DNA of 64,000 bases from Microcebus murinus (taxonomy: Eukaryota; Chordata; Mammalia; Primates; Cheirogaleidae): positions 71,790,501 through 71,854,500 of the forward strand of contig NC_134136.1 of NCBI RefSeq assembly GCF_040939455.1, read 5' to 3'. Below, piece by piece: positions 1 to 12,193 of this stretch. A program made the translations under genes and the position numbers. Under the pieces are notes generated by a model. The model saw only the letters and a list, made by a program, of their open reading frames with translations. It searched no databases and was not told the origin of the DNA. Numbering within the stretch: the first letter of the stretch is position 1; each line of letters opens with the position of its first letter.

Positions 1-720
1 ATGTACTGTCCCCTCTTAGTAGGCACACAGCCGAGTTTGTTTCCAAAGCCACCTCAATCCGCCCTCCCATTCTCAGCTTACCTATCAGTGAACTCCAAAA
101 AGTGTTCTCATTGGTCTATAGTCTCATTCTCTTTTTTCCATCTTTCATTTCCTCACATCTTCATTCTTTTATTTTTGATCCATCTCTCCTCCATTCTATT
201 TTCTCATTCTTGTTCCCATTCTTATATTATCTCACACTCTTATTTTCTTCTTACCAAAGCTCCTGAGTTTCAGTCTACTCACTTCCTCTCATTTTCTCAC
301 CTTTTCCATGTAAATGTTCTCATATTCTACTTCATATTATTTTCATGTTTAATCTCACATTTTAAGCATATTCTTTACATTTCCCTTATTCTTTTGTATA
401 TTTTTAATTTTCAGATTTCATTTTAGTGTCTCATCCATTCCACATTAAATTTCCTTTCACATTATTTCATTTTCACATATCCTCTTTTTCTACTTGTTAT
501 GTATATTTATATATTTTTATTTGCTCACAGTCTCATTGTTTTTACTCATTCTTTCACACAGTATTGCAAATTATACTTTACTCTTATTTTCTCCTTCCTT
601 ACATTAGGTACCTTAATAAACTCTCCTGTTCTCACTCTTTTTATTTACACTCTTTTACTCACATTCTCTCCTTAAATAACATATAAATATTATATATGTT
701 TCCTGTTATATTTTGCTCAT
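1..720. repeat. Degenerate pyrimidine-rich tract
   Basis: From about 100 to 690 the + strand is strongly C/T-rich and keeps returning to words such as TTCTCA, CTCACATT, CTCATT and TTTCAT at irregular spacing. This looks like a decayed minisatellite or long polypyrimidine tract. Open frames of 141 and 86 codons cross it, but they are made almost only of Phe, Ser, Leu, His and Ile, as expected from translating low-complexity DNA. I do not call them genes. The left edge may lie outside the window. Confidence 0.6.
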
Positions 721-3700
721 ATATGCTTTCACACTTTCTTTGCAATATTTAAAAAGTAATAGGTCTAAAAGAATTGAAAGAGAAAGTATTTACCTAGTAA
801 CATATTCTTATTAGTGGCTCAATGTACTAGTTAGTGATTGACACAGGTGAGTGGTGAAATCAAAGCTGTGCAAACCCAGATGAACTGAAGATGAGGACAA
901 GCCTGCCAAGGGATAATAACCATATTTTATAATGGGGCTTAGGCTAGTAATATCCCCTCATTGGTCACCAACAATCACACCACTCAGTTACAGAAAGTTT
1001 TGGAAACACCAAGGGGAAGGTGATTCTCAATTGGAAGCTTTCAACCAATCCCATTTTAGGTATGTGTTTTCCTCACAAAAATCTACTAATCCCACTGAGG
1101 CTTCTCACTGTCCTATAGGCCCCAACTAAGCCACAAATAGGCCCAATCATTTTCTTATATGTCCGGTTAAAAAGTCCAGACAGATGGGAAAACAGAAATA
1201 AATATATTACTTTGTGATGGGAAAAAATATATTTACAAGCATCCTTAAGTCATGTAAATAACTGGAGGAAATAGTGGAATGGTTAAAAAAAGAAAAATGT
1301 AAGGCAAAGACCTAGATACATATACTCAAATTACAGGAACCAGAAGAGAAAAGAATAATCATGTGAAAAGAATTCTTCAGAAGTGTCCAGATTTTAGAGA
1401 TACTGAAGAGACCATATGGTGTAGACTCAGTTCATATATTTGTCCATGAGGAAAAAAATATATTCAAAGTGGACTTTCAGTGAAGTCAGGATGAAGAGGC
1501 CACAATACAGAAACCCAAATAGAGGAATAGCATCCACAAGCCTCTATCTCTATGCTTAATTGTAATGAATAAGGCAAAGAATAGCTGTAATATTCAGCTA
1601 ACCTGCCCAGTATCAAATCACAACATCACAACAAATCTGGACTTAAGTAAGGAGAGACTGTATTCAAAACGACTATTGCAATTGGAAGAACACGCCAATT
1701 TTAGGATTTGCTAATGTCTCAAAATCAAACGGAGAAAGGTATTTCTTTTACTGGGGCGGGGGTAAGAGGAACTTTGTAGGGGTGCTTTGTGTGAGAGTGC
1801 TGGGGTAAGCAGTTTGGCAAAATTGAGGTATTTCAACAGTAACTCTTTCTCTCTGTTGTGGGGGGGATGTTCTATACCTTGGAACTTGCTTAATCTTGGG
1901 GTGAGCAAAAGTTCATGGGTCTGTGGGGAAGAGAGAAGCCTGATTAAAATTAAGTCAAGCCATGTCATATAGCAAGTCATGGGCAATCATGAGCATTAGG
2001 TAACCAGTAACTTAAGTAAACACTGATGGTCCTGCTCTACCTGGAGGCATCCAATGGTAAATCTGTTCTGAGCAAAGTACTTGATCTGACCATTCCACTT
2101 TGCATATCTATTTCTATTTCATTTAACAAATATTTTTGGAACCTGTTCTATATGCAAACTGTCTTACTTGTTTTTCTGTTCTAATCTACCTATGAAAATT
2201 TAGATGAAGTTACTAAATGAAATACACAAATGGAAACAGCATTAGTGATTAGGAAAGCCAAACTGCTAATGTTAAAGATGATGGAAAGGAGGTCTAGAAA
2301 TAATGAAATGACTCACCCGTAGCCACATAACTAACTAGTAGCAGAAACAGGACAAACATTTGATTATATCTCTGAAAAACTATCATCGTCACTGAAAATC
2401 AATATCCTTTTGCTTAAGGAAAGTATTTGGACATGGCTCTATAGTTATATTTCATTTAACTTTGCTTATACATTTTGTATAAATTCTTTCTGAAAATGTA
2501 AAGTCAATCTTTCTACCTTAGGAGACACATATAGAAAAAATATGTGACTCTTTTACCCAATAAAATAATTACATTAGAGAAAACGGTCATAAGTCCAGGG
2601 AAACAGTGGAGAATATTAAATTATGATGAGGTCAGAGTTATGTTTGAAGTTTTAATTATTACTAATTGAACACAATCAGAAAATAATTTGTTATTAACTA
2701 TCAAATCAATAAGATAGTTTTTGGTAATGAATACTACTCAATATAACCTAAGAACAACCTTCTCAGAAGAATTTTTTTTTGATATTGGCATTTATCAGAG
2801 GATATTAGAGAAGTCACACTTTCTACATCTACAACTGGAAATGAACAGAAAGCAGAAATGGGCAAGGTAAGCTGATGAATTAGGTGGAAATGTAATCAAA
2901 TCTAAAAGGTGACATTAACTGTTATTAAACATATTGTTTGCTACACCCATTGAAGTGAACAAGAATTTGAAAAATTGTAGCATATCTTTCTATAACATGA
3001 AATATGGGAAAAGGTGTGATAGAAGTAATATGTCATTGAAATCTACCACTGGTATAGTCTCTTGCCTGTTTATCCTTTGTTTTTATTTTCATATTCTTAG
3101 TAACCATTTATTTCTAAATCCTCTAATGATATTACACTACATTATACATAGTGTGATCTATAGATGTCAACATTGAATGAATTTAAAATAGCTATTCTGA
3201 AGATATATGAATGTAGCAAAAAGCAATCTCAGTTTCTCCTTAAAGCAAAGAACAATTGCCTAGAGATAAGATAATAACATTTTGCTAACCAAAGACTATA
3301 AATAATAAGATAGAAATAACAACTTACTAATAAAATGTACCATTTTAACCATCAAACATGTATTATTTCTAATGTATGCCACATATTGCAGATTTAAAAC
3401 TATGCTTTTCATAACTACATTTAAAAAATAAGGAAATATGTTCAAAATGGCCAAGTATATGTCATGTTGTATTTCCATTTTAATACTCTCTTTCTATCAC
3501 TAATAAAACTTAACGTTAAACTGGAAAACTATACACTTTCCTTTTGATTCAAAAACTTTTGGCAAACAGCTATATACAAACATTATATTTACACATATAC
3601 ACTTTTTCATATACATACATGGTTTTAATTGAAAATAGGAGTACCAATTAATTTTATTGCACAAATAAATTTAATATTTTAAAAGATTTAACCATTTGAA

Positions 3701-3780
3701 TTATTCAGAATAAGATTAAAAATATTTTTTTTTATAGATACCACCTTGTGTATTTTAGAGTTGAATGAACAAGTGAAAAC
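721..3780. other. Unassigned AT-rich DNA
   Basis: No repeat family, gene or RNA could be recognised with confidence. Around 2280-2370 there is a weak resemblance to the core of a MIR in antisense, too decayed to claim. Open frames here are at most about 90 codons, lack recognisable domains, and are in keeping with chance. Confidence 0.5.
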
Positions 3781-3794
3781 CAGATAGTAGAAAC

Positions 3795-4010
3795 ATAAAA
3801 GATTTTTAGAGCCAGAAGGTTTGAATTTGAATCCTGGCTTCTAAATGGCTCTAGCCAAATGAATTAATCTCTTTAAGACTCACTTCACTCAATTGGAAAG
3901 CAAAACGGACATCTGCCATTATAGTAAGAATCCAATGAGGTAACACATGAAAAAATGCTTTACAGACTGTAAAGATCAATACAAATAAAAATAATTTAAC
4001 TTCCCTAGCT
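3795..4010 (+). repeat. MIR SINE
   Basis: The order of words follows a MIR in sense: TTTGAATCCTGGCTTCT, then a stretch matching the 'acttaatctcttt..actcacttc' segment, then GGAAAGCAAAACGG, then AATGAGGTAACACATG and a tail resembling 'aaatgctttacagactg'. The copy is old and diverged. It is a transcriptionally inert tRNA-derived SINE shared by all mammals. Confidence 0.6.
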
Positions 4011-4164
4011 ACCCTCTCCACATACTCCTCAGCGGACTTATTCATGATAAGCCCTGCAAGGAAGAATGTGGTCCTAAGTGTGCAAATGCCATTCTATTAT
4101 TTTTATTTTATAGTTCCAAATGGTCTCAGTTTCCTCATCCCTTAATGTATCCTACAGCATAATT

Positions 4165-4435
4165 TAGACTAAAGTGCCTAGTGTTTGGATCCAGACCCCT
4201 GGGTTGGAATCCCAGCTACTCTTCTTACTGTTATGTGATTGTGATCATAGGCATGCCACTTCATTTCTCTGAGCTTCAAGTTACTTATTAATAAGGTGAT
4301 AAAATGGTATCTACTTCCCAAAGTTATTTGAAGATTACATGAGATAATGCTTCTTAGTTGTCAGCACTATACCTGGCCCCTAGTAGGCACCAACAAGGAG
4401 TAGCCAATGTTACCTTTATTGATATTTATTGTCTT
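4165..4435 (+). repeat. MIR SINE
   Basis: A clearer MIR in sense. It shows GGTTGGAATCCCAGCTACTC, TTATGTGATTGTGATCATAGG, CACTTCATTTCTCTGAGC, AATAAGGTGATAAAATGG, GAAGATTACATGAGATAATGC, and ACCTGGCCCCTAGTAGGCACCA near the end. It lies 150 bases after another MIR in the same orientation. Old and inactive. Confidence 0.75.
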
Positions 4436-4439
4436 CCCT

Positions 4440-5330
4440 TGGTAATTGTGCTTCCTGCTGTAATTGACAATATGGAAGCCTTGGGAATGTTTTCCTGAGT
4501 TGTGTTCATAATAAATTCTGCTCACTACAACCTAAGGTGAATCTTATCAGTTGTTTTGATATTTACACTTATCAGAGGATACTGTATAATTCACATTTTC
4601 TAAATCTGGTAGGAATGTCTCTGCATTAGATCTTTTTTCCTTTGGCTGCCACTTATAATAAGGAATTTTTCACACCTCAGTGATCAATATTATAAATAGA
4701 TATCACACCAGTGAATTTATATGCAAACAAAACACTATGTTTCAAGGTAAAATTTCCAGGCAACCTGAAAATAAATAGATATTTGAATGATAATGCAGTA
4801 ACATCTTCAACTAATATTAACTGATCACTTACTAGCTGACCCAGTATTCTAAGCCTACTCATGATAGTCCTGGTCAGGCATTAATGATTACCTATGAAAC
4901 TGGCTCAGACATGAAGCACAACAAAATTTGTAATAGTGGAAATGTACATGTTAAGACATGTTCTTGACATGTTTTATTTCTTAGAGAAATTTACATGTCC
5001 TTTAAGTACCTGCTTGCTTCTCTAAACCTGACTAGAAACAGAAAAAGAACTTGTCACATTCACTGTTTGTGGGAGCAGTGATTTAGTAGCCACTAGATTT
5101 GTGGACTGTATTTATTCACTCCTCTGTCTCCACTTATTCTAACAGTGGCTTTAGCCTAAAATCATCTCAGATAATTTCTAGAGTTTTTTTTTATCTATTG
5201 TACAAACTTTTTAATTAAGGGGAAAAATATGTATTTTGAATAGATAGTGACAAGTAATGAGTATCATGAACATAAAATTAAAGGAAGGAAAAGAAGATAG
5301 TGAATGCTGAAATAGAATTATTTTAAATTG
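4440..5330. other. Unassigned AT-rich DNA
   Basis: No family or gene recognised. Short open frames only. Confidence 0.5.
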
Positions 5331-5334
5331 GATG

Positions 5335-5550
5335 GTCAGTGAAGGCCACACTAGCATAATGACATTTGAACAGAAACCTGAATGAGGTGAGTGTAAGGAA
5401 ATGGTCTATGCAGATGGCATTCTAAGAAGAAGAGATAGCAAGTGCAAACATCCTGAGATAGAAGTGTGCTTGGTGTTCTTGAGGGGCAGAAAGGAGAGAG
5501 ACAACAGTGGGAGATAGGACGGTGACGGAAATGGCTCACAGGCCTTCCAT
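5335..5550 (-). repeat. L2 LINE remnant (antisense)
   Basis: The + strand reads like L2 in antisense: GACATTTGAACAGAAACCTGAATGAGGTGAG, then GGCATTCTAAGAAGAAGAG, AGCAAGTGCAAA, TGCTTGGTGTTCTTGAGG, and CAGAAAGGAGAGAG. L2 is an ancient mammalian LINE. This is a short, diverged 3'-proximal piece with no reading frame. Confidence 0.6.
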
Positions 5551-5782
5551 ACAAGTTTTTATACTAACAATGTATACATTAGACTATCATGGAAAAACAA
5601 ATAAAGCATTCTTAAACACATACAAAAGAAAATGAAAGGGGTACCATGATCTCCACATAGGGAGACTTGCTATTGGAAACATGGAACAATAACACATTTC
5701 CCAACATTAAATTTTGCAATGCAAATCAAAACTTCTACATGCTTGTATAAGAACTTGCTAAGCCCATTCTAAATTTTATATA

Positions 5783-5798
5783 AAGAATTAGTAATACA
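5783..5798 (+). repeat. Left target-site duplication of inverted L1
   Basis: AAGAATTAGTAATACA occurs here and again, without any mismatch, at 11382-11397 directly after the L1 poly(A)-rich tail. The 16-base length is typical for L1 insertion. It fixes the insertion boundaries. Confidence 0.9.
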
Positions 5799-5883
5799 CG
5801 TCATTCACATTTATTGAGATAATTGATAGATAGGGCAGATTTCTGTAACTTATGTTGGGTTGAACTTTGTTGCTCTTGAGCCA

Positions 5884-6921
5884 TTGTAGTGTCTGGGCTT
5901 TGATCTATAGCTTTGAGTAGATTTACATTCGTGAGTGTTTATTGTGATGGTCTGTGGGTAACACTGTTTTGAGTACTTCTTGAAGGGATGGTCTTGTTTT
6001 GGTGAATTCCCTCAGTCTTTGCTTATCTGTCTTCGTTTCTCCTTCATATACAACACTTAGTTTTGCAGGGATAAGATTCTAGGCCGGGCATTGTTTTGTT
6101 TCAGAAGAGTGAGGATGGGGCCCCAGTTTCTCCTTGCTTGTAAAGTCTCAGTAGAGAAGTTTGGTGTTATTCAAATTGGCTTTCCCTTGTATGTTATTTG
6201 CTTCTTTCATTTTACAGGTCTTAGAAGGGTCTCTTTAGTTGATATTTTGGTCAGTCTGATGACTGCATGTTGTGACGTATTCCTGTTTGCATTGAATATC
6301 CCAGGGGTCCTCTGAGATTCTTGAACTTGTATATCAAGATTTTGAGCAAGGTCTGGACATTTTTCCTCTATTGTATCTTCAAATAACTTGTCCAACTCTT
6401 GAGCGTTGTCTTCTTCCCCTTCTGGTAACCCTATGACCCTCACATTAGGTTTCTTCACATAATCCCACATCTCTTGTAGGCTTTGTTTTTTTCTCTTGTT
6501 TCTCTGCTCTATCTCTGTGACTGATTTATTTAATTGGAAGGTGTTATCTTCAATCTCTGATATTCTTTCTTCTGTTTGATCTACCCTTTTCTTCAGGCTT
6601 TCCACTGTATTTTGTAGTTCCCTGAATTGATTCTTCATTTCCAGGAGTTCAGTTAAACTTTTCTTCATTGTATCAATTTCTTTAGTGAATTTTAGTCCTG
6701 GAGGTCCTGGAGGCTTTTGGTGGTTTCTTTGTGTTGATTGTGGAGTTGTTCTTGCAGGTCATTGAATTTTCTTATGATCCACATTCAAAATTCCTCTTCT
6801 GTCATTTTGGTTCCCTGATTTTGGTTGGTGTCCATTTCTAAGGGGTTGGCACTCCTCGTTGAGGGTGTGGTTACCATTTGGTTCTTCATATTTCCGGAGT
6901 TCCTTCGCTGATTTCTTCCCA
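5884..6921 (-). pseudogene. L1 ORF1 remnant in inverted arm
   Basis: On the minus strand an ORF1 begins at the ATG of MGRNQ-like sequence (6919-6921) and runs toward 5900, just short of the ORF2 ATG at 5882-5884. Recognisable pieces are the coiled-coil stretch around 6530-6668 (repeated Glu, Leu and Gln heptads, 'ESLKKRVDQTEERISE') and the start of the RNA-recognition domain ('NVRVIGLPEGEEDN', about 6400-6450). The protein would bind L1 RNA as a trimer. The frame is interrupted: the N-terminal piece (to about 6759) and the coiled-coil piece lie in different frames, and the open part stops near 6207. Not functional. Confidence 0.8.
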
Positions 6922-7377
6922 TGTTGAACAGTTGTTGTTTCTTTCCTTTGGGTTTTCTTTTGGGTATTCACACGCCTTGTTTAGTTTCTGAGCTTGTAGG
7001 TGGTGTCTGTAAGTGAGATTCGAGCACACACTGTATGATGAGTCAGTAGGTGCTGTGAAAAGGGTGTGCAGAATGTCTTCCCTGTCAGTAGGTGGTGCTT
7101 GCTTGGAGGAACAGACTACGCTATTGTTTTTGTGTCCTGTGACCAGCTCTTGTTCCTGTAGAGAGGCACTCTAGTGACTCAGGTGGTCGGTGGGGCCTGG
7201 AACTTCCAGGTGTGTCCTTTTCTCCCCCTCAGTGAGGGATGTTCTAGGAGTGAGTCTGGGCAGAGCTGAGTTGGGTAAGCCTGTGCTTAGGCACCACCAA
7301 TGCCATTAGCAAGAGTGAAAGTTCTGTTCTTTGCTTCTAGGAAAGGCTGTCAGTTTGTGGCTGGAATGGCCCCGCTC

Positions 7378-10300
7378 CCACTCAAGAGGTATAGGCTGGC
7401 TGAATGGATAAAAAAAAACACAAGCCAAGTATCTGCTTCCTTCAGGAAACACATCTAATCTATAAGGATGCAATTAGACTAAAGGTAAAGGGGTGGAAAA
7501 CAATATTTCAAGCAAATGGAAGCCAAAAGAAAGCTGGCATGGAGGTGCTGATTACAGATAACTTACTTTTTAAATCAACAAAAGTAATAAAAGACAAAGA
7601 AAGTCACTATATAATGGTGAAGGGTACAGTTCAACAAGAAGACATAACAATTCTAAATATATATGCACCAAACCTTGGTGCACCCAGATTCATAAATCAG
7701 ACTCTATTGGATATAAACAAATGGATAAACAACAACACCATAATATTTGGAGACTTTAACACCTCACTGACAAAGTAGGACAGATCCTCCAAAAAGAAAA
7801 TCAACAAAGAAATAATGGACTTAAACAGAACTCTAGAACAAGTGGGCCTGACTAACATTTACAGGACATTCTACCCAAAAACCATTGAATATATGTTCTT
7901 CTCATCGTCTCATGGGTCATTCTCTAAGATTGACCATATCCTAGGACACAAAGCACATCTCAAACAATTTTAAAAAATAGAAATTACAGCATGTATGTTT
8001 TCAGACCACAATGGAATAAATGTAGAAATTGATCATAACAGGAGTCTTTATTTCTACACAAAGTCATGGAAACTAAACAACCTTCTACTGAATGATCACT
8101 TCATAAACGAGGAAATCAAGATGGAAATCAAAAGATTCTTTGAACTAAACAGCAAAGGTGACACAAGTTATGAAAACCTGTGGGACACAGCTAAAGCATT
8201 CCTGAGAGGAAAGCTTATTTCCATAAATGCCTATATCCAAAAGTCGAAAAGATCACAAATAGACAACCTAATGAATCATCTCAGAGAGCTGCAAAAAGAA
8301 TAACAGACCAACCCCAAACCCAGCAGAAGAAGTGAAATTATTAAGATCAAATCAGAACTAAATGATATTGACAACAAGGAAACTATAGGGAAGATTAATA
8401 AAACAAAAAGTTGGTTCTTTGAAAAAATAAACTAAATTGGCACCCCATTGACTAGACTAACGAAAATCAAAAAAGAAAAATATCTAATAAGCTCCATCAA
8501 GAAAAATAAAGGAGAAATTACAACTGATGCCACAGATATACAAGGTATAATTTATGAATACAACAAAAACCTCTATGTACACAAACTGGAAAATGTGGAG
8601 GAAATGGACAATTTCTTAGAAACACACAGCCTCACTAGGCTCAACCAGGAAGAAATAGAATTCCTGAACAGACCAATATCAAGTACTGAAATCGAAACAG
8701 CAATAAAAACCTTCCTAAAAAGGAAATTCCTGGACCAGATGGTTTCACACTCAAATTTTATCACACCTACAAAGAAGAACTGGTGCTTATCCTGCAGAAA
8801 TTATTCCACAACATCAAAAAGGATGGAAACCTCCCCAACCCATTTTATGAAGTGAACATAACCCTGATACCAAAATCAGGAAAGGATGCAACAAAAAAAG
8901 AAAACTACAGACCAATATTCCTTATGAATACAGATGCAAAAATTCTCAACAAAATCCTAGCCAATTGAATCCAGGTGCTTATCAAGAAAATAATTCATCA
9001 CAACCAAGTGGGCTTCATCCCAGGGATGCAGGTATGGTTCAACATATGCAAATCTATAAATGTAATTCTCCATATAAACAGAAAAACAAAACAAAACAAA
9101 AAAAAAAACATATGATCCTCTCAATAGACGCAGAGAAAGCATTTGCCAAAATTCAACATTCTTTTATTATAAGAACGCTCAACAAATAGGCATACATGGA
9201 GCTTACCTAAACATGATACAAGCCATATATGACAAACCTACAGCCAATATTATACTAAACGGGGAAAAATTGAAAGTATTCCCACTTAGAACTGGACCAA
9301 GACCAGGTTGCCCTCTATCTCCACTTCTGTTCAACATAGTGCTGAATGTCGTTGTTACAGCAATCAGACAAGAGAGCGGAACTAAGGGAGTCAAAATGGG
9401 AGTAGAAAACATCAAATTCTCACTCTTTGAAAATGACATGATATTATACTTAGAAAACCCCAAAGATTCAACCAAGAGACTCCTTGATCTGATAAATGAA
9501 TTTGGTAAAGTCTCAGGATACAAAATCCATACACAGAAATCAGAGGCATTCATATACACCAATAACAGTAAAAGTGAGAACCAAATCAAAGACTCAATTC
9601 CCTTCAAAATAGCAACAAAGGAAATAATGTATCTTGGAATATATTTAACTCAGGAGGTAAAAGACCTCTACAGGGAGAATTATGAAACACTGAAGAAGGA
9701 AATAGCAGAAGAAGTAAATAGATGGAAGAATATACCATACTCATGAGTCGGAAGAATAAACATTGTTAAAATGTCTATACTACCCAAAGTGACATACAGA
9801 GTCATCACAATCCCTATCAAAATGCCATCATCATTTTTCACAGATATAGAAAAAATAAATTTCCACTTTCTAAGGAACCAGAAAAGACCCCATGTAGCAA
9901 AATTAATCCTAGGCAATAAAAACAAAATAGGAGGTATCAATTTATCGGATTTCAAACTATACTACAAGGCTGTAGTCATTAAAAAGCTTTTTACTGACAC
10001 AAGAACAGGGACATTGACCAGTGGAACAAAACTGAGAACCCAGATATAAAACTATCCTCATATAGCCAACTAATATTTGACAAAGCAGACAAAAACATAC
10101 ACTGGGGAAAACAATCCTTATTCAATAAATGGTGCTGGGAAAACTGGAGAGACACATGTAGAAGACTGAAACAAGACCCACACCTTTCACCTCTCAAAAA
10201 AATCAATTCACACTGGGTAACAGACTTGAACCTTATGTGTGAATATATTAGAATTCTAGAGGAAAATGTTAGAAATACTCTTCTAGACATTGGCCTAGGC

Positions 10301-11158
10301 AAAGAATTTATGAAGAAGACCTCAAAGGCAATCATAACAGCAACAAAAATAAACAAATGGGACCTTATCAAATTAAAAAGCTTCTGCAGAGCCAAAGGAA
10401 CTGTCAAGAGAGCAAATAGACAACCCACAGAATGGGAGAAAATTTTTGCAACTACATATCTGATAAAGGGCTGATAACTAGAATCTATTTAGAACTCAGG
10501 AAAATCAGCAAGAAAAAATCAAACAACCCTATCAAAGAATGGGCAAAGGACATCAACAGAAACTTATCAAAAGAAGACAAGATAATGACCAAGAAACATA
10601 TGAAAAAATGTTCAACATCTGTAATCATCAGGGAAATGCAAATCAAAACCACAATGAGATATCACTTAACTCCAGTAAGAATGGCCTTTATCAAAAAGTC
10701 CCCAAACAACAAATGCTGGCATGGATGTGGAGAGAGAGGAAGACTCCTACACTGCTGGTGGGACTGCAAACTAGTTGAACCTCTGTGGAAAACAATATGG
10801 AGATACCTCAAAGCGATACAAGTAGGTCTACTATTTGATCCAGCAATTCCACTACTGGACATCTACCCAAAAGTTCGAAAGTCACTTTATGAAAAAGACA
10901 CCTGCATTCGAATGTTTACAGCAGCACAATTCACAATTGCAAAGCTGTGGAAACAACCCAAGTAACCTATCAATTCATGAGTGGATTAATAAAATGTGGT
11001 ATATGTATACCATGGAGTACTACTCAGCTTTCAGAAACAATGGTGATATAGCACCTCTTGTATTTTCCTGGATAGAGCTGGAACCCATTCTACTAAGTGA
11101 AGTATCTCAAAAATGGAAAAACAAGCACCTCATGTACTCACCAGCAAATTGGTATTAA
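7378..11158 (+). pseudogene. L1 ORF2 remnant (endonuclease/reverse transcriptase)
   Basis: This is ORF2 from codon ~31 to the C-terminus, in at least nine open pieces separated by stops and frameshifts. Endonuclease landmarks are visible: 'CFLQETHL' (~7435-7455), '[10 protein letters not shown]' (~7655), 'GDFNTSL' (~7748) and 'FSDHNGINVEI' (~7998). The reverse transcriptase shows '[13 protein letters not shown]' (~9306). The catalytic box at about 9427 reads F-E-N-D where L1 normally has F-A-D-D, so the first catalytic Asp is lost. The C-terminal Cys motif C-x3-C-x7-H-x4-C is kept at ~10714-10760. The stop follows 'SPANWY' at 11156-11158. The N-terminal codons lie in the inverted arm (5800-5884, minus), so the gene is physically split. 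Confidence 0.88.
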
Positions 11159-11381
11159 GGAATCAATGCCTAAGTGGACATATAGGAGTAACATTTATCG
11201 GGTGTCAGCAGGGCCTGAGGGGTGAAGGGATGGGTATATACAACCATAACGAGTAAGATATGCAATGTATGGGGGTTGGATATGATTGAAGCTCTTACTT
11301 GAGGGGGGAGGGGGGCATGAACAATATATGTAACCTTAACACTTCTCCCCCCATAATACGCTAAAAAAATAAAAATAAAAT
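11159..11381 (+). other. L1 3'UTR and A-rich tail
   Basis: After the ORF2 stop comes a 3'UTR with a G-rich run (GAGGGGGGAGGGGGG, ~11301) and the end ACTTCTCCCCCCATAATACG, followed by an A-rich tail CTAAAAAAATAAAAATAAAAT. The G-rich 3'UTR tract is a conserved feature of mammalian L1. Confidence 0.8.
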
Positions 11382-11397
11382 AAGAATTAGTAATACA
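11382..11397 (+). repeat. Right target-site duplication of inverted L1
   Basis: AAGAATTAGTAATACA, identical to 5783-5798, immediately after the A-rich tail. Confidence 0.9.
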
Positions 11398-11529
11398 AAG
11401 ACAGTTGAGTCATCAGTATACTCCCTTAAAAGAATAAAAAGATAAGTCCATTTGATCTTCAAAATATCAAGATTTTTCATTAAGCTTTAGTAATTAAAAC
11501 CACTTGGTATAATAATTGTACTTGCTCTA

Positions 11530-11825
11530 CTGTAACCTTTTTCTCCCCTTTGCTTATTTCACTCCCAGCTATCTTGGCCTCCTTACATTCTTATCCCCAT
11601 TTAGATTTTTGTCTTCATTGTTCCATTTGACTAGAATGTTCTTTACTCAAAAATCTGTATGGCTCCCCCTCTCATCTCCTTCAGGTCTCTGCTAACATCA
11701 ATTAGTCTTTCCTTTTCTATATTATTTAAGTAGCAATCCTCAACCCACATGGGACTCCCTATCCTCCTATCTTTTTTTTTTTTTTCATAGCAGTTGTAAC
11801 CATTTGATAATTTACATGCTTAAAT
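11530..11825 (+). repeat. L2 LINE, left part
   Basis: L2 3'-proximal sequence in sense: TTCACTCCCAGCTATCTTGGCCTCC, TTCCATTTGACTAGAATGTTC, GTATGGCTCCCCCTCTCATCTCCTTCAGGTCTCTGCT. It is interrupted by a Tigger element at 11828 and resumes at 12194. Confidence 0.65.
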
Positions 11826-11827
11826 TA

Positions 11828-12191
11828 CAGAGAGTCTCTGACTTAAAACGGTTCCACTTATGAATTTTTGACTTTACAATGATGCAAAGGCAACAAAAAT
11901 GTAGTAGAAACTGTACTTTGAGTACCCCTACAACCATTCTGCTTTTTACTTTTGGTACAGTATTAAAGAAATTATATGAGATATGCAATACTTTATTATA
12001 AAATATGCTATGTGTTAGATAATTTTGCCCAATTCTAGGCTAAAGTGTTTTGAGCATATTTAAGTAGACAAGGCTTAACTATGATGTTTACTAGGTTAGG
12101 TGTATTAAGTTCATTATCCAATACTTATGATATTTTCAACTTATGATGGGTTTATCAGCATGTAACACCAACACAAATCAAGGAATACCTG
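11828..12191 (-). mobile_element. Tigger-like (TcMar) nonautonomous DNA transposon
   Basis: The two ends are imperfect inverted repeats: CAGAGAGTCTCTGACTT on the left and, on the minus strand, CAGGTATTCCTTGATTT on the right. Each side is flanked by TA, the mariner/Tigger target duplication. The minus strand contains ACCCATCATAAGTTGAAAAT and related words typical of a Tigger-derived family. There is no transposase frame. It inserted in an L2. It is an ancient fossil moved in trans by a Tigger transposase. Strand is given by the recognised family orientation and is not certain. Confidence 0.75.
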
Positions 12192-12193
12192 TA

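Larger units (their letters stand above)
5799..11381 (+). mobile_element. L1, near full-length, with 5' inversion
   Basis: A single L1 insertion of about 5.6 kb in two arms. The left arm (5799 to about 7377) is inverted and, on the minus strand, holds roughly the last 330 bases of the 5'UTR, all of ORF1 and the first ~27 codons of ORF2. The right arm (about 7378 to 11381) reads on the plus strand from ORF2 'LKRYRLAEW' to the ORF2 stop, 3'UTR and A-rich tail. Compared with the complete L1 at 20961-27519, only about nine bases of ORF2 are missing between the arms. The same 16-base duplication flanks the whole. This is the signature of twin priming: reverse transcription primed from both target strands, then joined. 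The upstream ~1 kb of the 5'UTR was never copied, so no promoter start is present. Many stops and frameshifts make it a dead copy, older than the L1s at 20961 and 40714. Confidence 0.93.

Noticed and set aside
1..686. Open frames of 141 and 86 codons as genes
   Set aside because: The peptides are low-complexity Phe/Ser/Leu/His strings dictated by a pyrimidine tract. There is no domain, promoter or splice evidence.
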